Shown: positions 35,966 through 47,774 of the stretch, in pieces
Layout: each line of letters starts with the position of its first letter
Position numbering within the stretch: position 1 is the first letter of the stretch
Assembly (NCBI GenBank): GCA_903632075.3
Contig: CAHIKZ030005409.1
Span: 1 to 64,000, forward strand
Direction of reading: 5' to 3'
Source: Acanthosepion pharaonis
Taxonomy: Eukaryota > Mollusca > Cephalopoda > Sepiida > Sepiidae
DNA length: 64,000 nt
Notes under the pieces: model-generated
What the model was told of the DNA's origin: nothing
Databases searched by the model: none
What the model saw: the letters and a program-made list of their open reading frames with translations, nothing else
Made by a program: the position numbers and the translations under genes

Positions 35966-36239
35966 AAAAAAAAAAGAAAAAAAAGAAAAGTAAAGAGAAA
36001 ATCACATCCATATGTGTGCACATGCATACAGATGCACAGTTTTACAAAAAAAAATGCATGAGGTGAAATAAAAAAAGCTGAAAAAATTAGATAAGTGTAG
36101 CTACAAATTGGATTAATTTTGATAGACAAATATTCTAAAGATTACATTGCCATGAATGGAATTTATTTCTAGCAGTTATATAATTACCTTAAAGGTCTGA
36201 TGAACGTAGATTGGATCTCCAAATTGAGTATTCAGTGAT

Positions 36240-36740
36240 CAAGTACTGGGTAAAGTATTTTTATTTGGTTTATTTACCATTTTATTCCACAGACTTCTGC
36301 CAACTTTCAGGTCATACTGTAATTCTATTCTCAAATAACATTTTATTTTTCTCAGCAAAATACCTTTTTTCTAGATGTTTTTTCAGTCTTTCAGAGAAAT
36401 TAATTTTTTGTTGATCAAGAGAATTTTGTAATGGCTGTAATAAATGATAATCTGAAGGTGCAATGTCTGATGAATATGGTAACTGAGGGAAAACTCCTCA
36501 GATAACACTCTTTACCTAGTTACCAAAGAAATGTAATGAATAATTATCCTCATGAAATTTAATGCCCTTTTCCTTCATTAATTCCAGATGATTTTCATTG
36601 ATTACTAGCCTCTATTAGTCTACCTAGGAGCAGTACTTGTTCACCTCAACCTTTTGTCTCATTTAAAAGGTGTTCATAGTAGATGAACCCCTTCCAATTC
36701 TACTATATACAGATTACCTTCTTTAGCTGAAGAATTGATT
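36240..36740 (-). pseudogene. mariner transposase relic, C-terminal half
   Basis: Minus-strand reading includes QLPYSSDIAPSDYHLLQPLQ near 36495-36440, the mariner signature around the last catalytic aspartate (YSPDLAPSDYHLF), then LEKRYFAEKNKMLFENRI and PESWQKSVE. Upstream remnants (36720-36600) include the WKG-type segment. It has stops and shifts and no terminal repeats were recognised. Confidence 0.78.
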
Positions 36741-36769
36741 GATTCATTTTCTACAGCTTATCGATCTTT

Positions 36770-37100
36770 TACAGGTTATTTAAAGCCAGAAAATATTTTT
36801 AGATTGTAAGAATTTCCTTTTCTTTTTTGAAGATAATAATGATTTAATGATATAAGTCTTACTAATTAACTCATAGCTGGGGTAAGAAGAGATGGATTCA
36901 TACCTTTCCCAGGGTTATTTGCATGTAAGTAAATATAACAAACCCAAATATAGCCATCATCCATTACACCACCCACACATTACACTTACAGCACCTAGTA
37001 TTTCCAAGTGGTTACTCATCTAGGCACTGACCAGGCTTGACATTGCTTAATTTTGGTGATTATACAGGAATCAATGTTTCAATGTGATATGGCTGTAAGT
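36770..37100 (-). repeat. 5S rRNA/tRNA chimeric SINE, minus-strand copy
   Basis: 36984-37100 reversed is a diverged 5S rRNA gene: TATCACATTGAAACATTGATTCC, TTAAGCAATGTCAAGCCTGGTCAG, GAAATACTAGGTGCTGTA. A tRNA-like stretch follows (GTGGTGTAATGGATGATGGC), then the unique tail GGGAAAGGTATGAATCCATCTCTTCT and AATAACCTGTAAA. It matches 60295-60655. Compared with that copy, about 35 nt around the tRNA B box are missing. Confidence 0.8.
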
Positions 37101-37342
37101 TTTAGCTGAAGAAGGTCTTTGCTATGGTTTGTGCTTGTGTATTTTGCTTCTTTCACAATCTCATCTTCTATGTTGCAAAACAGACATTTCTCATCACCTA
37201 CTTCAATCTGTTTTAAGAACAAAACATTTAATTAAATAGGGTCCAATTAATTCCTGTCAGAATTTCTGGGAAGAGAAATTATTATCTACATGTGAACTAA
37301 TGTTCTCATCTTTGTTGTTATTATCATCACAGTGTTTTGATC

Positions 37343-37636
37343 AGGAAAATAGCCTATTGGATTAAAGTGTTGGTTTGTGAATTTGGTGACATAGTAACTG
37401 TAAATTCAAACCCTGGGCCTGGCAGTGTGTACTTGGACGAACAATAAATGAGTAGTACTAAATGATGAGATATCCCTAGTATCAGTAGAACAAGAACAAT
37501 CATTGCCCATAGATAAAATGAAAAAATTCCTTGATTACCTGGATCAACAAACACCTGACGAAGGCCAGTTGGCAAATCAGAAACAGTGATAATAACAATG
37601 AAGATGAGGACAATAGTCTGCATGTAATTCAGTTAT
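37343..37636 (+). repeat. tRNA-headed SINE
   Basis: Head ATAGCCTATTGGATTAAAGTG with A-box-like sequence and AAATTCAAACCCTGG as B box, then body and a 3' domain ending GATGAGGACAATAGTC. Same subtype as 46312-46628 and, reversed, 38141-38490 and 62658-62992. Confidence 0.82.
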
Positions 37637-38140
37637 GTGGAAGTCACACCTTAAAATGACTACCATAATAAAGTTGATGCAAATGATTTTTAAAATTTTG
37701 AATATCTCCCAATAGTTTAGACCTTTGCTACTTTAAAGTGAATACAAATAAAAATTCCAGCCCTTGTTGGTGGTTTCAAAACTATAAACTCTAGAAATAT
37801 TAGGTATAAATTAAAAATGTTTTGTAATCAGTAAATACTTAAAATATTTAATAAAGCTACCAAGCAAAATATTAAGCTAAAATGTAAATGGTTAAGAAGT
37901 ATTGTAAATTGGAAAATATAAATTAAAATAAATTTTACCACAGCAAGTTCATTTGGATATATTCAATTAAGGAAAAAATTTAAAAAAATAAAATAAAAGA
38001 AGTTTTATATCATAGGGAAATATTCCAAAGAATTTTAAGCTATAAAAGAAAAAGAAACAATTCTACAACAAAATTATTTTTCACTGGTATGTAATGATTT
38101 GTAGGTATATCTAGTAAAGATTAAAGTCTAAATTTTTGTT

Positions 38141-38490
38141 TGAATTTTTGGGATGAGGAGTTATCATTATTTACACTATTTATATTCAAAATATTATCCT
38201 CATTTTTGTTGTTGTTATCATAATGTTTTTGCTGTTGTGCACTCCCACCTTCCTCAGGTGTATATTGATTAACCTACAGGGCATTCCGAACTGAAAGCTT
38301 TATTTAATCAACAGGAATAGACTGTTCTCATTCCACTGCTCACATCTAGGGATATCATCCAGTTCTTATTTTTATTTAGTACCGTTCATTTCCATTGAGT
38401 GCAAGTATACACTGCCCGACCCAGGGATTGAACTCACAAACACTATGTCACCAAGTTCACAAACCAATGTGTTTACCTACTAGGCTTAGT
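38141..38490 (-). repeat. tRNA-headed SINE, minus strand
   Basis: Reversed, it reads AGCCTAGTAGGTAAACAC...GAGTTCAATCCCTGGGTCGGGCAG (B box), then a body and the 3' domain with AACAACAAAAATGAGGATAAT and TGATAACTCCTCATCCC. Confidence 0.82.
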
Positions 38491-39579
38491 GGGTTAGAGC
38501 ACTTACCCACTAGATATCCTTAGACATGAGCATGTAGCCAATTAAATATAATAAAAATATAAAAATAAATGCAAAATGTCAGATTTGTTCTCAGTGTGGT
38601 AAACCTTTGTTACAAAAAGCTCTGCAATCTGTTCTTTTCTATGCTCAATCATATAAAGAAGTTGGAATCTTATTCAGGAACTTTGAAAACAGATTTTAAA
38701 ACTTAAAATTTAAAGAAAGAAAAGAAATTTATCCCCTTTTTTTTCTTAAAATTACAATAATTATACTGTACTTCAACACATTAAAGCTGGAAGAACCTGG
38801 ATTATGAGAGACTGAAGAGAATGAAAAATCACCTCTTCAGGATGAAGGAAATATGTTGTGGTAGTTGTTTGAACTAGTTTCTGTTCATAATGATTATTTC
38901 AGAACTATATAAAGAACAAAAGAGAACGTGGTAGAATTGATTTACCATGTTTGGGAAAAAACATCCCATTACAGATGTCAAATCTTCAAAACAAAGAGCA
39001 TGGACCAAATAGGTAAACATGAAGACAAGATCATTTGCATGCATTAACATGAAATGCATGAACCTATGATTAATGTTTAATTAAAAGCAGCATATGACAT
39101 CCTATCCATGCTAGAGTCAACCGTAAGTTGTGGAAATTCATGTTTGCCTGAATATCTGAACTGGTTGCAAATAATCTCTAAAAAGATATATATAGATACA
39201 CAATTGGGTCCTTGAGGCTATAAAAAGATGTTAAACTTTCTAATAAAAATTTAAATTACTACATTAAAGAAGGAAATATTTTGGAAGATGCTTTTAGGAA
39301 AAAAAAAAAAAAAAAAAATGATTGCATGAAAGTTGTAGTAGATTTAGAATATCAAGTTTGTTGCTTTGACAATAGAACCTTTCGTGCCATTGTTGATGTT
39401 ATCACAATATTCAGCCAATCCATTCTGCAGTCTTCCTCAGGGGTAGAATTTTTAAAAAGGATGGGTGGGCCTTTCTCTCTCTCTTTTTTTTTTTTTTTTA
39501 CAACACAATACAATATGGTTGCTAATATACAAACATAAGAAGGCTGCATAATGTATAAGCTGAAATGTGATAACACTAC
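38491..39579. other. Unassigned AT-rich DNA
   Basis: Includes A and T runs at 39299-39318 and 39485-39500. The reading near 39330-39400 (DLEYQVCCFDNRTFRAIVDV) looks like a decayed copy of some coding repeat, but I could not place it. Confidence 0.4.
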
Positions 39580-39950
39580 AAGAGTAGTTCATTTGGTTGC
39601 AACAAAGCTTGAAATATTAAATCTCAAATTATAGACAATAGATTTAGAATGTCATCTTGCCTTTCTTGTCCTTTGGTCAGTTAATTCAAAAAAGGTTTAC
39701 ATCATTGAGTTAACAGTTCCCTTTGAGGAAAATGTTGACTGGACTCAGGAATGTAAGCTGAAAAAATACAAAGATATAGAACGTAGGCAACAAGGCTAGA
39801 TAAATATACTTCCTACCCAAGTGGGATGTTAACATTTTATAGCCAACTTGACTTCAGCATACCTGGCTAAACTTGCAATATTTATATTAGAAAAGAGGAA
39901 TATATAAAAAGGATCCAACATTGGGCAGAAGTTGCATCTACATGGGTTTG
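39580..39950 (+). pseudogene. Retrotransposon C-terminal nuclease-like domain relic
   Basis: Reading: VLWSVNSKKVYIIELTVPFE near 39670, followed by ENVDWTQECKLKKYKDIE, an interrupted region, VGC and FIANLTSAYLAKLAIF near 39840. The pattern VLWS...V-x-ELTVPxE...ERK-x-KY and VGCRGFVA belongs to a domain found at the C-terminus of invertebrate and fish retroelement proteins, with the look of a PD-(D/E)XK nuclease. The parent element could not be determined. Confidence 0.55.
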
Positions 39951-40098
39951 GCATTCATACATTGTAATAGAAATCAAATAAACGTGATACAAGGAGATAT
40001 TGCTTACACACCCTTAGTTAATGGTAATGATATTCAAATCTTAAAACCATGCCTGACCCCAAAGACATCATTTGAGTTATTTTGGAGATACTGCTGAG

Positions 40099-41450
40099 TT
40101 ATTCTGTGTTAAATCAACAAGTGTCCGACCATCACTGACACAGATTTTTTTCAAATTTGCTACAGTTATAGAGCTTCTTGAGAGAAATTGTATGATACCC
40201 GGTTTACATCCCTAGGTCAAACAGTTCTTGAGATATGACCCTTTGACCCTTGCAAAAAAGTGAATTTTGGAAAATAGTCACTAAGTTTAAATATCAATAA
40301 CTCAGTTGTTTTTTCACCTACAAAGCTAAATCATATATCATTTTAAAGTACTTGGATAATTTTACATTGACCTTAACATTTAATTTCTCAAAAAATGCTT
40401 CTTTAATAGTTAATTATACATGGAAAATAAACAGTATTATTTTTTGTTTTGTTTACATTTTTATTATACAACAAATAGATTTTTATATGAAAAAGTGGCA
40501 TAATGAAAATAATTATTTAAAAAAGGGTCATGAATTAATGTTAAGATAACAAAATAATATGAAAATATGCAACAAATGAGGTTAATGTTAACAAATTTTT
40601 GTTGGCATTCAACATAGTACACTAAATGCACAAAACAACCAAATTTTCAGTTTTTTATATACATTAATTCATAACACTTTTGAAAATAATTATTTTCATT
40701 ATGTCACTTTTTCATATAAAAATCTATTTATTGTATAATAAAAATGTAAACAAAACAAAAAAAAAATAATAGTATTTATTTTCCACCGAATTGGTCAACA
40801 TTTAACCACAAATAACACAAATTTTGTTGATTTTATGATCTTAGTACTCATGTGAATATTAATCAGCATTCAAAGAGCTTCCTAAAGCAATGCAAGTTGA
40901 CCATATTGGGTGATATGAAAATGTTAGCATATAGTGGCAGATACACAAATCTGTCATTTTGAATTTGGCCCAACTCAGTAAACCCCTTGTAACTGAGGCC
41001 AGTCAAAAGTCCACCACAAAATTTTGTACATATCTTGCCATAAAGGAGAAAAATTTGTCAAATTTAAAACAAAATTAAAGTACTGTTCTTTGAGAAATTA
41101 AAGGTTATGGTCAAATTATTTTATTTGACCTTTAAACAAAAAAATAAAAATAAAAAAAAAGATCACCTTTTAGATCTACCCAAGTATTTTAAAACGGTAT
41201 ATAATTTTATTTTTGTAGGTGAAAAAAAAAAAAAAAAAAAAAAACTGAGATGGATATTTAAACTTAGTGACTTTTTCCAAAATTCACCTTTTTAGCAAGG
41301 GTCAAATCTTGTGAACTCTTTGACCTAGAGATGTAAAATAGGTACCATTCAATTTCTATCATGACGTTCTATAAGTGTACAAAATTTGAAAAAAAAAAAA
41401 AATCAGTGTCAGTGATGGTCAGACCCTTGTTGATATGACACGGAATGACT
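40099..41450. mobile_element. Foldback (long inverted repeat) DNA element, non-autonomous
   Basis: The ends ATTCTGTGTTAAATCAAC (left) and the reverse of GTTGATATGACACGGAAT (right) begin inverted repeats of several hundred bases. Left 40110-40405 pairs with right 41075-41435, and inner left 40410-40520 pairs with 40665-40790. About 280 bp (40795-41075) is present only in the right arm. No transposase reading is seen. The ends GTGTCAGTGATGGTC are shared by both arms. A target duplication was not resolved. Confidence 0.75.
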
Positions 41451-42889
41451 GCTACTGTTTAACTATAAATGCACATTATCTTAATTTAAAAAAGTAAAAA
41501 AAAGAAAAAAGAACTTCTATTAAGTGAAAATTTTAAATAGTTTTAAACTCAGTGACAATTTGCATTTTCCTAATGAAGTATAATTTCAGAAAACTGTAAA
41601 TGAAACAAAGTCCATGTTATAAATATTTTGTTTCATATGGTTAATGAAAATAAAAACAGCAAAATCATTTCACAGTTCAGCAACAATATCAATATTACAA
41701 ATATTATACAAAGAAATTATATTCATATGCTAGAAATATGGCTGTAAGCTTTTTATGATGTAGATGTTTACCATACCTCATTTCACATCTTTGGGTTTTT
41801 TTCATATATAGCAAGAATTAATTTTTAATATTACATCAATAAGGTAATTTTTATTCTCATAATTATGATTTTTTTTACATTTTTATTGAAAGTATCTTTT
41901 AGCTTTTTTTTTTGCTTAATTTTCATGTCTATGGATGATGGATGGTATATATCTTAAAGAATTGATGAACACCTTTAACACATACCTTACTTTGAGTACC
42001 AAATTTTGACAACTTTCATTGGATGATGTTCTAATAACAAGATTTACTTGGTGTCTTTGATTTAGTTGAGCTTGGAGGTGGAGGATTGTTTTGTTTCCAT
42101 TTTTTTCAAGTATGTTGATTCAATTTGCTTTTATTAGGGTATTTTTGGAGCTTGTGGCTTCTTATATTTTTTGCTTAGAGGAGGATTATTGGCATTTGGT
42201 GGGGGTTTTTTTTTTCGGGGATGGGGATCATTGATAAGGAAGGTCTTTCAGTAGAGAGTGGTGGTTGTATTGGAGTTCTTTCTTTATTGGAGTGGTTTGG
42301 TAAGTGATTTTGGGATTCTTGGTTGAGAAGATGTTGATGACATGCATTGTCCATTTTCTATGTATTTAAATATATAGTAGAAAATTTTTTTTACATTACT
42401 TATCTGTTAATACAAATAAATGTTTCTTATATTTTAAGTGGACCAGTTCCAGTCCTTTAAAAAAAAAAGAAGCTAGATATCTTTTAAAATTTAAAAAATG
42501 TATTTTGCATATGTAATATATTGTAGAAAATTTAAGGTTCATTTTTGGAAGATTATGTTCATAGCTACAAATAGGTGCTAAAAAGTTTGCAGTCCAAACA
42601 AGAAGGAATTATAAAAGGAGATTCTGATATTTTGTCAACCAATCAGATTTGGTGAAGTGAGTATGGCCAAGAAATTTACAGTACTGCTTATATTTGTGGT
42701 TATAATTTTATAAACTTTGTCAGTTACTGATTAAATTTTTAAAAGTTGTAGTCTTCACTTCTTTGAATCACAGAAACATAGCATTTCCATCCCCCCAAAA
42801 TTAAATATTGTTTGCTGTGAAGTAGAAACATGAATTTTAGCTGCAAAAATAGTAGACCAAATAAAGTTAAATTCAAACTCTGTGACCAT
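41451..42889. other. Unassigned; includes a proline/lysine-rich minus-strand reading
   Basis: At about 42340-41960 on the minus strand, broken frames read ERTPIQPPLSTERPSLSMIP, then KKPPPNANNPPLSKKYKKPQ, and VIRTSSNESCQNLVLK. It may be the linker of a LINE ORF1 or a decayed gene. I cannot tell. The rest is AT-rich without features. Confidence 0.35.
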
Positions 42890-44025
42890 GGAGGAAGAAT
42901 TAGTTTGTGGTCTTTATGCTCAACTTGGCATTTACACTGACGACACTAGCATTTACTCCTGCCTCGAGACTAAGGTTAATCAGTCTGACAAGGTCAAATT
43001 GGCAGCTGATGTACAAAACAACCTGAATACCATTGTTAACTGGGGCAAACGATAGCTTGTCAATTTTAATACCTCTAAAACTAAACTTCTGTCTATTAGT
43101 CATCTGAAAGATGTCTTTCTGCCTTTCATCAGCATGGCTGATGCTATCCTCCCTGAAAGTGACTCATTGTTCCTTCTCGAGCTAATGTACTCAGTTGACA
43201 TGAAGTGAAAAGACTACATCAAATCCATTGCTAGGTCAGCTACCAAGTCAGTTAACTGTGTTGGGCGAAACAATTCTTCTCTTCTGTATCTATCTTGCAT
43301 ATGTATAAGTCTACCATTTGCCCAGGCTTATAATATTGCTGCCATATATGATCTGGCACCCCTGCGATTTACCTGGAGCTTCTTGATAAGATCCTAGGGA
43401 GAATCAGCAATATTATTAGTCCTGATCTGGTGAATTGGCTTCAGTCACTTGCCCACCTATGTAAGGTTGCCTCTCTGAGCCTTTTTTATAAATACCTTCA
43501 TGGTAACTGTTTGGATGAGCTCTTAGCTATAGTACCTAGACTTCATGAATTTGAGCACAATAGACTAGTGGCGAGATTGTGTCAATTTACAGTTGAGATA
43601 CCTTGATAACTTGAAATTTAAGCATAATTGCTTTTCAAAACTAAATTCTCAATGTATCTAGCTTCTATTCTCTTTCAAAATAGAAATTAATGTTTTTAAA
43701 AGTAATACTTTATTTAATTAAAAAAATCTAAATTCTCCTCCAAAATAAATAGTAAATAATTATTTATAATTATTTATAGCTTTAACTTCTACACTAACAG
43801 TTTCTCACACCTCTCACTTGGGGAACTCCCTTCTGGCTTCATGCTTTCCAACCAACTTTAATCTACAAGAATTTAAATGCAATGCCAATCACTATCTACT
43901 GCTCCCCTGAATGCGCTTTTCTCTTCCTACTTGTTACTAATGTTTCTGTTCCTAATTACTCCACACCCTGTAAACCCTTACATGTTAGTGGCTGTACTAC
44001 CACCTTGCTTGGGGTGACACTGATT
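42890..44025 (+). pseudogene. Jockey-like LINE relic with internal insertion
   Basis: Starts at the RT active-site region, YTDDTSIYSCLE near 42935, then DKVKLAADVQNNLNTIVNWG and FNTSKTKLLSISHLKD. In shifted frames it continues through ATKSVNCVG and the C-terminal block near 43335-43600 (IYLELLDKILGRI, LSLFYKYLHGNCLDEL). The block is interrupted at 43607-43780 and resumes with ACTAACAGTTTC. The 3' end is CCTTGCTTGGGGTGACA at about 44010, where another repeat begins in place of the A tail. Same family as 1385-3295. Confidence 0.82.
43607..43762 (+). repeat. Inverted local copy of 44478-44640, inserted in the LINE
   Basis: About 155 bp starting TAACTTGAAATTTAAGCATA, the reverse complement of 44478-44640 with about three mismatches. 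It lies inside the LINE C-terminal region. TAACTT occurs on both sides of the insert. Confidence 0.85.
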
Positions 44026-44032
44026 ATATATA

Positions 44033-45405
44033 TATTAGCAGGGATACCCGGCATTGCTTGGAAGATCTCTGAATTATTTATTTATTATTGACAATTTATT
44101 GATATTTTTCAGCCATCTTATGGAAAATAATTGTTTATTCAATCTTTAAAAAAATAAACTTCATTTGGGGGGGGTTGTTACAAAATAACTATAAATATAA
44201 AATATCACACTACCAATACCACACTTGGTGGTGATGGTGGGCTTAGGGGGCTAAGCATCCCCATATTTTTATTCAAAAATTTATTTTTTAATTAAATACT
44301 AACATAAATACTCTGTTAATGTTGTTTTCAAACAAATCAAACTTAGATAAAGTTCATTAACTTTTTTCAAATTATTATTAATAAAAATGTTAATAAACTT
44401 AAGATATATTTAAACATTTAATTTAATCATTTTTTTCAAGCAAAAACTATAGCAAGCCTTACTACTTTGAAAAATAATTATTTACTATTTATTTTGGAGG
44501 GGAATTTAGATTTTTTTAATCAAATAAAGTATTACTTTTAAAAACATTCATTTCTATTTTGAAAGAGAATAGAAGCTAGATACATTGAGAATTTAGTTTT
44601 GAAAAGCAATTATGCTTAAATTTCAAGTTATATTTGTATTTGAAAATAAAAAAAAACTTTAGTTAAATAAAAATTAGCAGAGACACATGATTTATTGTCA
44701 ACATTAGTCACATTGAATATTTGTTTTATGAATTTAACTATATTTTATTTAAATTAATTTTCAAAAAAATGAGTTTTTGCTTTACCAAAAAACAATGAAG
44801 TTTATTTTTTAAAGATTGAATAAAAAAATTATTTCCATAAGAAGGCCAAAAAATATTAGTCAATAATACACACACACAACTGCCCTGTAGGGTGATACAG
44901 AGTCTGTATATTTATTCTGTAGCCAGACACACTTGTTCAAATATTTGAATAAATAAATATTAAGCTTTTTGTCAAATAATTGTATTTAATATTATTCTTC
45001 TTTTAAATTTACTTTGTTGTTTTAATATTCATTTTTTAAAGTTATGCTTTTATTTACTGTAGACATGAAAATAAATTCAGGTGAATAGAAATTTTAAAAA
45101 TACATACATGTAATTTTAAAATTTAGCAGAATAAAAAATTAAAAATGAACGGTAATTACTAATCTGGAATAAGAATGATTACCATTTGTTTCTACTTTTC
45201 ACTTCTGAGAATTTTTAATGCATTCTAATGCATTTTAATTTTAAAATATCTTTGTAAATACAAATCATATGATGATAATTTTCTTACAAAAAAACTGGCT
45301 TGGGTGATAAGGAGTCTATATACATATTTACTTTATCATAACTATTGTAGATTTTTTTTAGTTACAGCTGGACACACACACACACACACACACTGCCCTT
45401 ATATA
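44033..45405. mobile_element. Unnamed element between TATATATA sites
   Basis: Left junction TATATATATATTAGCAGGGATACCCGGC, right junction CACACACTGCCCTTATATATATAGC. The similar TATATATA on both sides could be a target duplication. Inside is an inverted pair at 44108-44165 and 44797-44850 (arms AAATAATTGTTTATTCAATC-like) and a poly-G at 44167-44174. The TACCCGGCATTGCTTGG start is a motif I recall from element ends in other invertebrates, without a certain family. Confidence 0.4.
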
Positions 45406-46311
45406 TATAGCATTCATATGATTACATTTTGGAGGGAAATTTTACAGGAAACGTGATGTTGACTGCCAATTTTGGAACTTACAAGTCAAGCAACTTTTTT
45501 TGCATATGTGAACTTATCAACAAGCAAATTATTAATGTGGATCCTTCAATAATAATGTATAAATAATAAAAGTAACCATGTCTGCATTGAGTTTATTTGT
45601 TGTTTAAATAAGTATTTTGTGATTGATGCTAACTCAGCAATTATATGGATTTCATATTTTATGGTTGAGAAAAAAAAAGTGATTCATACAAATTATATTA
45701 CAACATTATCTTACAAGAACATACGTCTGTGTAAGATTAACAATAGTCCAAAAACAAACTGATTAAAAATCAAGTTGATGAAGTTATTTATAAGATCCAG
45801 GGATATAGGCAAGTTATCTTAGGTTTTCAATCAGATTCATTGAAATGTGATACAAAACTTAACATTCTTCGGTCCCTAAGCATTATTGTCAAATGGGATA
45901 CTTATTGAAGAATATTAATGAAGGATAAAAAAAAGAAAAAAGTAAATCAACTTCTGAACTTGATATCTGAATTGCTTTTTTATCATATCAGTGTTATTAA
46001 TCTTTTTTCTAATTTTTTATAAAGGTGAAAAATCAGAGAGCAATACTGCTTACAATCATTAAAAAAAACAAAAAACAAAAAAAAACTTAATTTATTCAAG
46101 TAAATCAATTTTCCTTTGGCATGAATAATGAACAACTTATCTACTTTGTATTGAATATACTATTTAGCTTTGAATCCAAACATGGAATGTTTATCATATT
46201 TAAATCATAAAAATGAAAAAATTACAGCAGCTGTAACAAAAGAGAAAGCTTCAGTGAGTGCAGTCAAGCATGACAATCATCAGCAGGTTTGGTTGAAGGG
46301 AATTGTTTAAT
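45406..46311. other. Unassigned AT-rich DNA
   Basis: No exon or repeat boundary recognised. A-rich stretches occur at about 45925-45940 and 46060-46085. Confidence 0.45.
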
Positions 46312-46628
46312 TGGACAATAGCCTAGTGGATTAAAGGGTTTGTTGGCTTATGAATTTCTGTGCTAGGCAGTGTGGACTTGAACTCTGTAGAAACTGAGCA
46401 GTGCTAGAAATAAGAACTAGATGAGATATTCCTAGACATAGGCAGTGGAATGAGAAGAGTTTACCCCTGTAGATTGAATAAAGGGTTCAGTTTTTTTCCC
46501 CAGTAGGTTATCCAGATCGATATATATCTGGTGAAGGGTGGAGAGCACAATGTGATAACAACAACAAATATGAGGACAATAGTCCACATGTAAATAATGA
46601 TAACTCCTCATCCTGGAAATTCAGATAG
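46312..46628 (+). repeat. tRNA-headed SINE
   Basis: Head ATAGCCTAGTGGATTAAAGG. The 3' domain includes GGTGGAGAGCACAATGTG, AACAACAAATATGAGGACAA and TGATAACTCCTCATCCTGG. This is the most complete copy of the shared 3' domain in the window. Confidence 0.85.
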
Positions 46629-47712
46629 AAAGTACTCTGCAAGTTTTGAAATATTAGCTTAGCAGAAGGAAGTAGAGAGAAACAAAAATGGTTCATAAAA
46701 TGGATAATTATGTGAATGCACCATTGATTTATAAAATCCAAAATCCCTAAATTTAGCAAACTAAACTTTTGGGGATCATTTCATATGTAAAAAATAAAAT
46801 AAAATAAAAAAATAATAATAAAAAACAAGAAATAAAAGTTGTTTTTAAAAACTATTGAAAAATGGTATATCAGGAGTCAATATAGTTTCTAGGGCATAAC
46901 TTCTTAATCCTTAATATGATTTTCTATTTTTTTGTTTTGCCAATTTGTCAGTATATCTGTACAGTCATTTTTTTTAAAAACAATTTTAAGCCATTTTATC
47001 AACAATTTTTAAGTTTTGATGTTAGCCATGATGTAATGTTGCTTACATATGCTTATATACTAAAATAGAATACTGCTTAACATCTGGATCTGCTACATTT
47101 TTTAAATTTGCTTGTTATATTGACAATTTTATCATTTTCGTTTCCAAGGTATTTATTGAGCCCTTGGATAGCCTCATCAATTCTTAAACCTCTGCTCTAG
47201 AGAATACACTTTTTATGCCAGTTTGATAGTAATAAACTTCAAGAACATGACATTGAAAATAGAACATATCTCAGTAGTCCTTTGCTTATACAGGTCTTAA
47301 CCTTACATGCAAGAATAACTAGTATTCTAAGTGAAAGCTAATATTCTTTGTCACTTAAAAATAACTACACCAAAAATAAAACATATAGGAAACAATACCA
47401 TTGTTGGAGAGAACAAGTATTTTTCCACATAATCACTACCATTGACTAAACATTTTTGAGATGCTAATTTTGCGGGTTGGAAGCTATATATAGTTGCTTG
47501 CTATGCACACTGATGTTATCACTTCTGAAATGCATTATTCACTGTCTAACTGTGCTCACATCAACTATTTGGTCTCTGTAAATGTTCAGCAAGTGTTCCT
47601 GAATAACACCAGGTGTAATCTTTTTCATATGGAGGAATTCAGTAAAAAACCTCTGCTTTCAAGTCAGATGATATTTTGCCAGACTGCTATCTGTAACAAG
47701 ACAATACATATG

Positions 47713-47774
<62 letters not shown>

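Noticed and set aside
36455..36480. Another CTGATGA hammerhead core
   Set aside because: It lies in mariner coding sequence and lacks the stem II and GAAA order.
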